Assembly (NCBI RefSeq): GCF_016405965.1
Contig: NZ_JAEFCD010000002.1
Span: 124,001-188,000, forward strand
Source: Alteromonas sp. IB21
GTDB taxonomy: Bacteria > Pseudomonadota > Gammaproteobacteria > Enterobacterales > Alteromonadaceae
Direction: 5' to 3'
Length of the DNA: 64,000 bases
Shown here: positions 27,312 through 38,422 of the stretch, piece after piece
How the letters are laid out: each line of letters starts with the position of its first letter
How positions within the stretch are numbered: the first letter of the stretch is position 1
Made by a program: the position numbers and the translations under genes
The notes under the pieces: model-generated
What the model was told of the DNA's origin: nothing
Database searches by the model: none
What the model saw: only the letters and a program-made list of their open reading frames with translations

Positions 27312-28133
27312 ATGCAACAGAAAAAATTAGCATTTATTGGCGCGGGTAACATGAGCCGCAGCATCATCAGTGGTCTTATCAAATCTGGTTACGCCAAAGA
27401 AAATATCTTGGCGGCAAACCCTTCCACACCCAAGTTAGACGGCCTGAAAGCCGAGTTTGGTATTCACACCACACAATCTAATGATGAAGCTTGCCAATTC
27501 GCTGATGCCATCGTGCTTGCGGTAAAACCACAAATAATGGGCGATATGTGCGCCGAGTTACAAAAGAACAATGACCTATCTGGCAAGTTGTTTATGAGTA
27601 TTGCTGCCGGTCTACCCGTTGCTCGGCTTCAAGAAATGCTAGGTGGTGAATACCCTGTTGTTCGCATTATGCCAAACACCCCAAGCTTGTTAGGTAAGGG
27701 TATGTCGGGCATGTATGCCGACGACACGGTTTCAGAATCTGACAGGCAATACGTTGACGATGTAATGAACAGCGTGGGCGAAACCGTATGGGTAGATAAA
27801 GAAGAGGGTATAAACGGTGTTATCGCTGCAGCGGGCAGCAGCCCTGCTTATTTCTTCTTGTTCCTGCAAAATATGCAGGAAGAAGCCATGAACATGGGCT
27901 TTGATAAAGCGCAATCGCGCTTAATGGTTCAGCAGGCCATGTTAGGCGCTGCCGAAATGGTTTGTAACAACCCTGATCTTGAATTAAGCGAGCTTCGTGC
28001 CCAAGTTACGTCTAAAGGCGGCACGACAGCAGAAGCCGTAAATACTTTCATTAATGAAGGTTTACAAGACATTGTCAGCAAGTCGATGCGCGCAGCCGTA
28101 GCACGTGCTGAAGAAATGGCAAAACAGCTATAA
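27312..28133 (+). CDS. proC: Pyrroline-5-carboxylate reductase
   Basis: A 273-residue NAD(P)H-dependent enzyme making the last step of proline synthesis. The Rossmann motif is FIGAGNMSRSIISGL, followed by AVKPQIMGDM, VRIMPNTPSLLGKGMSG and the C-terminal VTSKGGTTAEAVN. It is probably co-transcribed with yggS and yggT (gaps of 50 and 20 bases). Confidence 0.97.
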   Translation: MQQKKLAFIGAGNMSRSIISGLIKSGYAKENILAANPSTPKLDGLKAEFGIHTTQSNDEACQFADAIVLAVKPQIMGDMCAELQKNNDLSGKLFMSIAAGLPVARLQEMLGGEYPVVRIMPNTPSLLGKGMSGMYADDTVSESDRQYVDDVMNSVGETVWVDKEEGINGVIAAAGSSPAYFFLFLQNMQEEAMNMGFDKAQSRLMVQQAMLGAAEMVCNNPDLELSELRAQVTSKGGTTAEAVNTFINEGLQDIVSKSMRAAVARAEEMAKQL

Positions 28134-28153
28134 CGTATTAGGAAAAGCACAAC

Positions 28154-28690
28154 ATGAATGCAACGGTATTTTTGGTTGATACCTTATTTAGCCTTTATTT
28201 GATGGTGGTTATTCTGCGCCTTTGGTTACAAGTGGTTCAAGCAGATTTCTATAATCCACTTAGTCAGTTTGTTGTAAAAGCAACCCACCCTATCGTGGGG
28301 CCGTTGCGCCGTGTCATCCCGTCAATCGGCAGATTCGACACCGCTACCTTTGTGTTAGCGGTGGCCGTGTGTGCCCTCAAACTAATTACATTAGGGCTCA
28401 TGTTTGGCGGTAGCCTTAACCCCGTCGGCATTGCTATTCTGTCATTGATTGGCGTGGTAAAAGAAACCTTGTCGCTGATGTTTTGGGTATTACTATTACG
28501 GGCTATTTTAAGCTGGGTATCGCAAGGTCAATCTCCTGTTGACTACGTTTTATATCAGCTTACCGAACCGTTTTTAGCGCCTATTCGTAAAGTGATCCCT
28601 CCGTTAGGCGGCTTGGACTTATCGGTGCTTATTGCCATCATTGCATTACAGTTTTTACAGCTACTGATCCAAGATACTTTCCCTATGTAA
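28154..28690 (+). CDS. yggT: YggT-family membrane protein
   Basis: A 178-residue integral membrane protein with two tandem YggT repeats, each two helices with the conserved LRAILSWVSQG / LRLWLQVVQAD and FLAPIRKVIPPLGGLDLS / IVGPLRRVIPSIGRFDTA segments. The family is linked to osmotic or ion homeostasis, but the mechanism is not known. Confidence 0.94.
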   Translation: MNATVFLVDTLFSLYLMVVILRLWLQVVQADFYNPLSQFVVKATHPIVGPLRRVIPSIGRFDTATFVLAVAVCALKLITLGLMFGGSLNPVGIAILSLIGVVKETLSLMFWVLLLRAILSWVSQGQSPVDYVLYQLTEPFLAPIRKVIPPLGGLDLSVLIAIIALQFLQLLIQDTFPM

Positions 28691-28802
28691 TTAATGTCTA
28701 CATACCGACATATCAATAGGAATCTACGGTTCAAGCAATGAAGTCTGTTGCATCGTGAGCGGAAAAACATAAGTAAAAATGAAGGCAACGATAAGGTCTA
28801 TC

Positions 28803-29252
28803 ATGAATAAATTAAACCGAATTAAAAAAGGCTATTTGGCATTTCTTGCAATAGCGATGGCTTGCTTAAGCATTTCTGTTTTTGCCGAGCAAAAGCAAAC
28901 GCTGGGTGAATGGGATGTACATTATATGGTGGTCGGCACCCCATTTTTAACGCCCGAAGTAGCTGCTAGCTATGGCATCGTAAGAAGCAAGTTTAATGCG
29001 CTGGTGAACATTTCTGTACTCGACAAAGTTTCTGGCGAAGCGCAACGTGCAGACGTCACAGGTACAGCAAAGAACCTCTTAGGTAACACCCGCAAGCTCA
29101 CCTTCAAAAAAGTTGAAGATGGCGACGCAATTTATTATTTAGCTGTTTTACCGTTTCGCGATCAGGAAACCTTTAGGTTTGATATTGATGTACAAAAAGG
29201 TGCGAGTAAACAAACGTTGAAGTTCCAGCAAAAAATGTATGTTGATGAATAG
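28803..29252 (+). CDS. DUF4426 exported protein
   Basis: A 149-residue periplasmic protein of the DUF4426 family that follows yggT in Alteromonas and Vibrio relatives. Signal peptide at the N-terminus (GYLAFLAIAMACLSISVFAE), then EWDVHYMVVGTPFLTPEVA and YGIVRSKFNALVNISVLD. I prefer the ATG at 28803 with AAGG upstream over 28779. No function is known; the beta-rich pattern suggests an immunoglobulin-like domain. A terminator follows at 29345. Confidence 0.85.
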   Translation: MNKLNRIKKGYLAFLAIAMACLSISVFAEQKQTLGEWDVHYMVVGTPFLTPEVAASYGIVRSKFNALVNISVLDKVSGEAQRADVTGTAKNLLGNTRKLTFKKVEDGDAIYYLAVLPFRDQETFRFDIDVQKGASKQTLKFQQKMYVDE

Positions 29253-29344
29253 ATAGCGATATATTTAAGCACTTACGCCAAATATAAGCGTAACAGTTAG
29301 CTCATGCGTTGCACCAAGTCATGGTTAATAAATTTAACCTATTC

Positions 29345-29382
29345 AAAGCGAGATTTCCGTTTAACGGGTATCTCGCTTTTTT
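29345..29382 (+). terminator. Intrinsic terminator of the yggS-DUF4426 operon
   Basis: AAAGCGAGAT pairs with ATCTCGCTTT around a 15-base loop and is followed by a T-rich tail. Confidence 0.85.
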
Positions 29383-29444
29383 ATTATTATAAAAACTTGA
29401 TGACTCTCCTTTACCAATTGCATGCAGTGGTAAATAATCAGAAC

Positions 29445-29461
29445 AACTGGTCGGTCAAGCT
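29445..29461 (+). promoter_or_regulatory. Candidate FadR operator upstream of fadH
   Basis: AACTGGTCGGTCAAGCT matches the E. coli FadR consensus (ANCTGGTCNGACNNGTT) at 11 of 13 fixed positions, with the left half AACTGGTC intact. It lies 84 bases before fadH, a fatty-acid degradation gene, so repression by FadR relieved by acyl-CoA is a reasonable inference. Confidence 0.6.
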
Positions 29462-29504
29462 AAGGTTTATACGTTGTGCGGTAAACCTTAGCGCGTAAAC
29501 CTTA
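29461..29504. repeat. Inverted plus direct repeat of TAAACCTTA before fadH
   Basis: TAAGGTTTA (29461-29469) is inverted relative to TAAACCTTA at 29482-29490, which is repeated directly at 29496-29504. The array overlaps the edge of the FadR-like site and lies in the fadH promoter area; a second regulator or an mRNA hairpin is possible. Confidence 0.55.
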
Positions 29505-29529
29505 CACCAGTCGCCTTCATAGCATATAA

Positions 29530-31916
<2,387 letters not shown>

Positions 31917-32005
31917 CTTCCGCTTCCTTATAAGTCGTAAATAATGATTAATTACTACTCTAGTGAAGCTACTTACCAATATCACTGCCATTGGTCGCAA
32001 AAACG

Positions 32006-32041
32006 AAAAAAGCCAGCAAGGCTTTAAACTTGCTGGCTTTA
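32006..32041 (-). terminator. Intrinsic terminator of the DUF885 gene
   Basis: AAAGCCAGCAAG (32009-32020) pairs with CTTGCTGGCTTT (32029-32040); on the minus strand six T residues end the stem. Confidence 0.85.
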
Positions 32042-32077
32042 ATATGTTTTAACGTCTACCTAGTGTGTAGATGCTAT

Positions 32078-33922
32078 CTAACTTTTCTGGCTCGCAATCC
32101 AGCGGTCAATTTTCTGTTCAAGTATGGCCAATGGTATACCACCTGTATTTAACACCTGTGCATGAAATTCACGGATATCAAAATTATCACCTAACGCTTT
32201 TTCAGCGCGAGTACGCAATTCCTGAATTTTTAGCGCGCCAACTTTGTAAGACAGGGCTTGGGAAGGAATAGCGATATAACGCTCTACCTCAGCCACAACT
32301 TCTGTACGTGTCATACCTGAATTATCAAGCATAAAGTCGATAGCTTGTTCTCGGGTCCACCCTTTGGCATGAATACCTGTATCTACCACCAAACGCATGG
32401 CGCGCAGTTGTTCATCTTGAAGCGTACCATAGCGATTCCATGGGTCATCGAAGAAGCCCATTTCGTAGCCTAACGTTTCAGAATACAGCGCCCAACCTTC
32501 ACCGAAGGCAGGAAGGAAGCTAAAGCGCATAAATGAAGGTAGCGCTTCATTTTCTTGCGCTAGACTCACTTGGAAATGGTGACCCGGCGCGCCTTCGTGT
32601 AGGTACAAGGTAACGTTCCCTGTGGTTAAGCGACTAGGAAGGTCATACGCGTTAAAGTAGAAAGTACCTGGGCGTGAACCATCAGGCGTGCCCGGCTGAT
32701 AAGAACCACCCGCGCTAAATTGCTCAATGGCGGGATCATACGGTTTTATTTCTAGTTCAGACTTTGGCAATAAAGAAAAGTATTGGTCAATTTTCTCGTC
32801 AACTTCGCGGCCAATATCGTAATAGCTTTGCGTTAGCGCCTCGCGACTTTCAGGCTTAAACTTAGGGTCGGTGCGCACATAGTCGAAGAACTCGTTTAGC
32901 GTCCCTTCAAACTTCACTTCATCCTTAATTTCAAGCATGTCAGTTTTGATACGCTTCACTTCTTTCAAGCCCAGTTTGTGAAGTTCATCTGGCGTCATCG
33001 GCAACGTTGTAGAGCCTTCCACCATAAGCTGATAAAGCTTCGCGCCGCCTTTCATATCGCTAAGGCCAATAGTTTCACGAGCAACGGGAAGGTACTCGTC
33101 GCGAAGGAAGTCACGCATACGTGTAGTTGCATCGTAAATATCTTGCGTCGCTTTTTCGTAATCAGCAGTTAAACGAGCTTTTTCTTCATCAGAAAAGCTC
33201 TCTGGGAGCATGTTGATTGGCCCCCAATATTGTGACTCTTTAATTGGGATAGCCAACTGGGTATCAAACTGCTTAATTACGCGGTCAATAGTAAGCTTGG
33301 TTTCAAGCACGCCACTTTCCATGCCTTCTCGAAACTTATCGATAGCGCGGTCAGAAATCGCAATGTAATCTTCATGGCGAGATAGGTTATTTTGGTAATC
33401 CTCTACCGTTTTAAATGGCGCTGCGCCCTTTCCGCTCGCAAAGGTTGGATAGAAGGTGTGAAACCCGCTGAAGTGGTTAACAGGACGAACTTCAGTTAGC
33501 GCTTCAATCTCGTCTGTCGACATTTTCAGCGAGCGCTCTTGGTTGTATTTAAATACATCGTAGGCAAGCTTGTCTGTATCGCTTAATTGACTACGGTCAA
33601 TTTGTTTAAGCTCTGACAAGTTTAGCAGTGTGGCCGTTTTGCCAGCTAATGCATGGGAGTCTGTTAAGAAATCTCCCATTCTATCTGCATAACGCATATC
33701 GCCACGGAAAATAGCCATAATAGGGTTTAGCTCTATATTGCGCTGATCAGCAGCCGCAAATAGTGTAAAAAGCTTATCGTGCTCAGACGCGTCTTTTGCT
33801 GCCGACACACTTGGTTTATCGTTTTGCTGCTTTGCGTGATTATGAGCAAACGCCACCGTAGCGCTGAAGCCTAAAGCCATAGTAACTGCGCTACTAACCA
33901 GTAGTGTTTTAAATGCTTTCAT
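32078..33922 (-). CDS. DUF885 exported putative peptidase
   Basis: A 614-residue exported protein (signal peptide MKAFKTLLVSSAVTMALGF, cleavage after AFA). The motif LHEGAPGHHFQVSLAQE is a HExxH-like metal site (HEGAPGHH) characteristic of DUF885, and FGEGWALYSETLGYE supplies further acidic residues. Related proteins behave as zinc carboxypeptidase-like or dipeptidase enzymes; activity here is inferred. The ATG at 33922 has AAGGAA upstream, whereas the longer frame runs through a tandem repeat. Confidence 0.9.
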   Translation of the reverse strand: MKAFKTLLVSSAVTMALGFSATVAFAHNHAKQQNDKPSVSAAKDASEHDKLFTLFAAADQRNIELNPIMAIFRGDMRYADRMGDFLTDSHALAGKTATLLNLSELKQIDRSQLSDTDKLAYDVFKYNQERSLKMSTDEIEALTEVRPVNHFSGFHTFYPTFASGKGAAPFKTVEDYQNNLSRHEDYIAISDRAIDKFREGMESGVLETKLTIDRVIKQFDTQLAIPIKESQYWGPINMLPESFSDEEKARLTADYEKATQDIYDATTRMRDFLRDEYLPVARETIGLSDMKGGAKLYQLMVEGSTTLPMTPDELHKLGLKEVKRIKTDMLEIKDEVKFEGTLNEFFDYVRTDPKFKPESREALTQSYYDIGREVDEKIDQYFSLLPKSELEIKPYDPAIEQFSAGGSYQPGTPDGSRPGTFYFNAYDLPSRLTTGNVTLYLHEGAPGHHFQVSLAQENEALPSFMRFSFLPAFGEGWALYSETLGYEMGFFDDPWNRYGTLQDEQLRAMRLVVDTGIHAKGWTREQAIDFMLDNSGMTRTEVVAEVERYIAIPSQALSYKVGALKIQELRTRAEKALGDNFDIREFHAQVLNTGGIPLAILEQKIDRWIASQKS

Positions 33923-33948
33923 ATTTGTTCCTTGTTTTATCGCCGCTA

Positions 33949-34002
33949 TTTTGCAGCTATTTCGCCGCCGTTTTGCAGCTATTTCGCCGCCGTTTTGCAA
34001 CG
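33949..34002. repeat. 22-base tandem repeat upstream of the DUF885 gene
   Basis: Two identical 22-base units (33949-33970 and 33971-33992, starting TTTTGCAGCTATTTCG) plus a partial third unit. The unit is not a multiple of three, and it lies upstream of the ribosome site, so it is untranslated. Copy number may vary between strains. Confidence 0.8.
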
Positions 34003-34178
34003 AGGGCGCTGTCGTGTTTAATTCGTTATAATTTTAAGTGCTATATCGCTTAGCGGATGCGCGGAGCCACCAGACGTTATTTAAACTTCGTATGCTGCAT
34101 TTCTATTAAAAGCCTCAAGGTCAGATTCTTTTAAGAGAAGCTTTATAAGTCTCATCTTGAGAACATGCATATGCGCTA

Positions 34179-34823
34179 TTAGTTTTCGGCTATCTGAGCC
34201 ATTTCTTTTCGCCACGCTCTCTCATGCGCTTCTCGACTTAATACGCGCTGCGCGTAAACCGAAACATTTTCTAAATTTCCATCTAATGTTAAGTCTAATC
34301 TACTTCCTTTCGCCCATGCCAAAATATGACCTGCTATAACGTCAGCCATGGTAAACATGCTGCCGCACACAAATTCGTTGTCGCCAAGCATGGACGAAAA
34401 TACGGGAAGAGCTCGTTTAAACTCCCATACTGCCACATCTCGCATTTGCTCAAGCCTTTGCTCTTTAGGCAACGCGAAGGTGTGCTTCGCTAAGTTCCAG
34501 ATGGGCTGTTCTAACTCGTTAGTAAGAAACAGCATCATCTCTTCATATTTGGCTCTTTCAAAACTACCGGGTGCAGGAATAAACTCATGCATACCGTGTC
34601 TTTCAGCCAAAAAAGTGACAATAGCTGCTGATTCAGTCAAGGTACCTTCAGGTGTTGTAAGTACTGGGATTTTGGCGGCGGGGCTAATTGCCTTGTATTC
34701 ATCGGACAGATGCTCGCCTGCCTTTAAATCAATAACCTTGTAGTCGTAAGGTAAACCAATTTCTTCCAACGCCCATGCTATTCGTACCGAGCGCGTTTTC
34801 GGGTAGCCGTAAAGCGTATACAT
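34179..34823 (-). CDS. Glutathione S-transferase
   Basis: A 214-residue protein with an N-terminal thioredoxin fold (MYTLYGYPKTRSVRIAWALE, IPVLTTPEGTLTESAAIV with the cis-Pro and Glu-Ser glutathione site) and an all-helical C-terminal domain (GSMFTMADVIAGHILAWA). The Ser/Arg pair near residue 12 (TRSVR) suggests a beta- or theta-like class. Substrate unknown. GGGCGGG precedes the ATG. Confidence 0.92.
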   Translation of the reverse strand: MYTLYGYPKTRSVRIAWALEEIGLPYDYKVIDLKAGEHLSDEYKAISPAAKIPVLTTPEGTLTESAAIVTFLAERHGMHEFIPAPGSFERAKYEEMMLFLTNELEQPIWNLAKHTFALPKEQRLEQMRDVAVWEFKRALPVFSSMLGDNEFVCGSMFTMADVIAGHILAWAKGSRLDLTLDGNLENVSVYAQRVLSREAHERAWRKEMAQIAEN

Positions 34824-35254
34824 ATCCCGCCCTTATCAAGTTAATGTGTATTCACTTTAAGTCTAATGCGCTAAGAGTGCTAGCGACATATTGTAACTGA
34901 GTTTTAAGGGTGTAATTAAAGGTTTACCAAACCACGGGACTTCAATTTTATGGCGTGCATTACATACGACTTGCACATTAAAGGTGCTTCTGACTTCAAA
35001 TGTCGGCTTTTTTCCCCATTAATTCGTTCATCTTTCCTTTCTATAAACCTATAACCACGCAGGCGGCGACTATTATTCCGATTCACCTAAAAAGCTGGGC
35101 GGCGGTGGTGAGCGCGTCGCTTGTGGTGTAATTGGGAAATAAGCCCTGGAAAGTTTATTTAGAACTCAAATGAACTCATTAAATTCCAAAATCAAGAAAA
35201 GCGGCCAATGCCGCTTTTCTCTCATCTGTTTGAAAAAAGGTTTTTGCTGTTTTC
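34824..35254. other. Intergenic region with the osmC terminator
   Basis: Holds the gst promoter and a terminator at 35195-35222. I see no supported gene; the one short frame starting with ATG near 34950 lacks a ribosome site. Confidence 0.5.
35195..35222 (-). terminator. Intrinsic terminator of the osmC gene
   Basis: AGAAAAGCGGC and GCCGCTTTTCT pair around CAAT; the minus strand stem ends in TTTTCTTG. Confidence 0.75.
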
Positions 35255-35689
35255 TCAGCTTTTGTTCAGTTTGTATTCCAACGTAATATTAGCGTTTAGA
35301 AGTTGAGATACGGGGCAATTCTCTTTCGCGTCCTGTGCAATTTTTTCGAACTCATCTTCGGTAATACCTTCAACATTGGCATCCAGGCTTAGCGCTGATT
35401 GAGTAATTTCAAAACCGTCATCGCTCTTCTCTAAAGTAATTTTAGCCGTCGTATTTAACTCGCCATCGTCATAGCCAGCGTCTGATAGTGCAAATGAAAG
35501 CGCCATTGTGAAGCAACTTGCGTGAGCAGCACCAATTAGCTCTTCAGGGTTAGTCCCTTTTCCGTCTTCAAATCGTGTATTAAAACCATAGGGCTGATTA
35601 GACAATGCACCTGTTTCTGTAGAGATACTCCCCTTCCCTTTTTTGCCAAGTGGTTTGTACGCTGCACTACCTGATTTTACTATCGACAT
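35255..35689 (-). CDS. osmC: OsmC-family organic hydroperoxide reductase
   Basis: A 144-residue thiol peroxidase acting on organic hydroperoxides. The first reactive cysteine is in GAAHASCFTMALS and the second in DAKENCPVSQLL. I use the ATG at 35689, eight bases after AAGGA, giving MSIVKSGSAAYK like E. coli OsmC; the ATG at 35698 abuts the ribosome site. It belongs with the msrA gene and GST to an oxidative-damage group in this part of the window. Confidence 0.93.
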   Translation of the reverse strand: MSIVKSGSAAYKPLGKKGKGSISTETGALSNQPYGFNTRFEDGKGTNPEELIGAAHASCFTMALSFALSDAGYDDGELNTTAKITLEKSDDGFEITQSALSLDANVEGITEDEFEKIAQDAKENCPVSQLLNANITLEYKLNKS

Positions 35690-36197
35690 ATCATTCATCC
35701 TTACATTTTTGACTGAACTAACTTCTCGCTAAACGTTTTGACTGCTACGAACATATTCAAACTCTAACTGAACTGCTTTAAACAGAGCTTTTAGCAATAA
35801 GCGGGTTAAAGCCAACCTGCGGTCAAACAAATCGGCTTTTATGTAACTTCAATAATGCAAACGCTTTGCCGACATCACAATTTAGCGCTCCCCCTTGTTA
35901 TGCCTGGCCTTAGGAAAGAGCAGGTTTATATGTAAGGTAAGCTAATGACTAAAAACATAGTCAGACTACAGACTAAAGTGAAAATTTTACGTGCTGGCTT
36001 GCTACATTTTTTTGAAAGAAGTTATCTAAAAAGGTGGAGAAACAGCAGAAGACGAATACTGCGATGAAATATTTCGCGCACTTAAACGTTCTCTATTGGT
36101 GTGGCGTATATGATTAGGAAGTAGGTCAATAGTTTTGCACCATTTCGACATTTCTAATTATTAGCGCAGAATTCGTTATCACGACAGAAGGTAAAAA
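35690..36197. other. Divergent osmC-msrA intergenic region
   Basis: About 500 bases with the two promoters, one AGACTAAAGT motif (35970-35979) like those near 20340, and a possible 40-codon ORF listed separately. Confidence 0.45.
35945..36067 (+). CDS. Possible 40-residue basic peptide
   Basis: An ATG preceded by AAGG at seven bases opens a frame of 40 codons rich in Arg and Lys (for example KRWRNSRRR near the end). No homology is recognised. The composition and lack of context make it doubtful; it could be a spurious frame. Confidence 0.2.
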   Translation: MTKNIVRLQTKVKILRAGLLHFFERSYLKRWRNSRRRILR

Positions 36198-36809
36198 ATG
36201 AAATCAACTTTCTCTACATTACTTCTAAGCGCTGTGCTTAGTACCGCTATTTTTTTACCAGCATCTTATGCAGACGAAGCCGTTTTAGCGGGTGGCTGCT
36301 TTTGGTGTATGGAATCTGATTTTGAAAAGCTAGAGGGGGTAACCGATGTAGTCTCTGGCTTCACCGGTGGAAGTGCGCCAAATCCAACCTACAACGGCAA
36401 TCACAAAGGGCACTATGAAGCGGTCAAAATAACCTATGATGGATCAAAACTTTCATACCGAGATATTCTTGATCATTTTTGGGTAAACATAGATCCCTTC
36501 GACAGCCGCGGACAGTTTTGTGACAAAGGCCCAAGCTATTTAAGCGCCATATTTGTTGCTAACGATAAAGAGCGGGCGATTGCAGAAAAAACGAAAGCGG
36601 CAGTAATAGCCCAGTTTCCGAATAAAGAGATTGTTACACCTATTTTCGACGCCTCTACTTTTTATCCAATAAAGGGCGATGAAATTGGTCATCAAGATTT
36701 CTACAAAAAAAGTCCTGTTCGCTACAAATTCTATCGATGGAACTGCGGTCGCGACCAGCGTTTAAAAGAAATTTGGGGGGACAAGGCATTGGGAAAGAAA
36801 GATTCTTAA
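36198..36809 (+). CDS. msrA: Exported peptide-methionine (S)-S-oxide reductase
   Basis: A 203-residue MsrA that reduces methionine-S-sulfoxide. The catalytic motif GGCFWCME follows directly after a signal peptide (MKSTFSTLLLSAVLSTAIFL, cleavage near SYA-DEA), so the enzyme should act in the periplasm rather than the cytosol. GHYEAVKITYD and DQRLKEIWG are family motifs; the C-terminal CGRDQR may provide the resolving cysteine. It meets azlD tail-to-tail, sharing TTAA. Confidence 0.94.
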   Translation: MKSTFSTLLLSAVLSTAIFLPASYADEAVLAGGCFWCMESDFEKLEGVTDVVSGFTGGSAPNPTYNGNHKGHYEAVKITYDGSKLSYRDILDHFWVNIDPFDSRGQFCDKGPSYLSAIFVANDKERAIAEKTKAAVIAQFPNKEIVTPIFDASTFYPIKGDEIGHQDFYKKSPVRYKFYRWNCGRDQRLKEIWGDKALGKKDS

Positions 36810-37144
36810 CCCAGCAGTACGAACGCTAGACCAAATGATACAACACCGCAAAAAACGGGCAGCCCTAAACTTCTGTATTTACGCCATGTAAGTGTAGTTA
36901 TAAAAACGCCAATAGCAGTTGCGGCCCAGCTTTCTGCTGATGGCGCTTTTGGAATAAGCGATGCTCCCAACATGGCCGCTATCATCAATGGGCCAAGTAC
37001 ACTCAACCAAGTAGGCAAACGTGCTTGGGTGTTGTTGGCCTTGTGTTTATTAAAGTGACGCTGTGTCCACAACAAGGGCCCTACACGCAAAGCATATGTA
37101 CCTACTGCGGCTACTATAATTGCTACCCAAGTATCAATTGGCAT
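36806..37144 (-). CDS. azlD: AzlD-family branched-chain amino-acid exporter subunit
   Basis: A 112-residue membrane protein with four predicted helices and the AzlD pattern TYALRVGPLLW and LPTWLSVLGPLMIAAMLGASL. It partners AzlC in exporting branched-chain amino acids or analogues. The ATG at 37144 overlaps the end of azlC by 11 bases and has AGGA upstream; the longer frame has none. Confidence 0.9.
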   Translation of the reverse strand: MPIDTWVAIIVAAVGTYALRVGPLLWTQRHFNKHKANNTQARLPTWLSVLGPLMIAAMLGASLIPKAPSAESWAATAIGVFITTLTWRKYRSLGLPVFCGVVSFGLAFVLLG

Positions 37145-37856
37145 TGAACTGCTTCCTATCGACATGTGACGTAAGTACGTAAAAAGTTAGTGCACCGCAT
37201 AGTGCGGCGAATGGAATAGCTGCGTTTTTAAAGCTACCAAGTGCAATAACTAACGCAGCCGCGATGGTTACAAGTAGAGTAGTACTCCATAGTTTACTTG
37301 AAAACTTGGGGGCTAATAACACGAGAAAAAGCGCTGGTAACGCGAAGGGCATTACACTATCAAGCACTGGCCACTGCTGTGTGAGCGACTCACCAGCAAT
37401 GCCACCCAGCGCAGTGCCCAAAATCCAACTTAGCCATGCAACCATCGAAACGCCCTTAAACCAATCTACCTTTCTGGAATCTTCTAGTATCGGTAAGCGA
37501 GCGTGTGCAAGCGCAAATATTTGATCTGTTAGACCATGCATTAAAAAGGGCCATGCCTTACTTTGCGGCAAATATGGCACTAAATTTGGGGCATATACTA
37601 CATGGCGAACGTTTACCAATAATGTCATACATACCGCGAGCCAGAGCGACGAACCTGCCGCCACCATAGCAACTAACAGAAACTGCGAGGCCCCTGCGTA
37701 AATAAATACAGAAATCAGCGTGGCCTCTAGTGTGGAAAAACCCGCTTGAACCGCAATAACACCAAATGAAATGGCAACCGGAATGTAACCACCCAGCAGA
37801 GGCAGCCCGTCTATAACACCCTGTATTAGTCCACTTCGCATTGCAGTCGTGCTCAT
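37134..37856 (-). CDS. azlC: AzlC-family amino-acid exporter
   Basis: A 240-residue integral membrane protein of the AzlC/YgaZ family (GLPLLGGYIPVAISFGVIAVQAGFS, SVFIYAGASQFLLVAMVAAGSS, NVRHVVYAPNL). With AzlD it forms a two-component exporter; YgaZH of E. coli exports valine. The start at 37856 (AAGAGA upstream) is preferred over 37904. Confidence 0.92.
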   Translation of the reverse strand: MSTTAMRSGLIQGVIDGLPLLGGYIPVAISFGVIAVQAGFSTLEATLISVFIYAGASQFLLVAMVAAGSSLWLAVCMTLLVNVRHVVYAPNLVPYLPQSKAWPFLMHGLTDQIFALAHARLPILEDSRKVDWFKGVSMVAWLSWILGTALGGIAGESLTQQWPVLDSVMPFALPALFLVLLAPKFSSKLWSTTLLVTIAAALVIALGSFKNAAIPFAALCGALTFYVLTSHVDRKQFNAN

Positions 37857-38422
37857 TGCTTTGTCTCTTTTTAATAAACGATAGCGATCAGGCATTTCGC
37901 CCAATCGTCTTGTATTTCATGTACGTGAGTTAAATCAGCGCTGCAAGCCACAATTTGACCCCGACAATATGTTACCGTAAATGTGAATCGTTACTTGATT
38001 TATATTTCATAGAAGCACATGTTTTTTGCCTAAAAGTCAGAGGCATCATTTTGCAATTACCTTTTAACCATTCTTGAAAAAACACGCCAAGCCCTTTCCC
38101 TTAACATAAAGGTAACAATCAAGTCGTTGAATACACTAATAAATCTTATCAGCTACCGTTACGTTGCTAACTTGATGATGTTACGATCTTTCCTAGTCGA
38201 CGGATAGGTGGAAGATCAAGCCACGTGCTGCTTATCTTCAATGGGAAAGCGTCATTTGAGGTTTACCGCTTTTATTCGCAGAGCCGTTACACATTGCAAA
38301 AATCGGCAGTCTCACTGCTTGTCCGATTTTGCATGTGTGGGCGTTTTGTTATGTCGGCTAAATGCAAAACGTTAGTGTCCAGCTTAATGGGAAACAAAAA
38401 CTGAAGGAACAAAAGGTCGTTT
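37857..38422. other. Divergent region with a possibly structured MFS leader
   Basis: No gene seen in about 560 bases. Upstream of the MFS gene three stems can be drawn: GATCTT-TCCTA with TAGG-GGAAGATC (38185-38217), AAAGCG with CGCTTT (38246-38272), and TGCAAAAATCGG with CCGATTTTGCA (38295-38333). No known riboswitch consensus was recognised. Confidence 0.4.
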
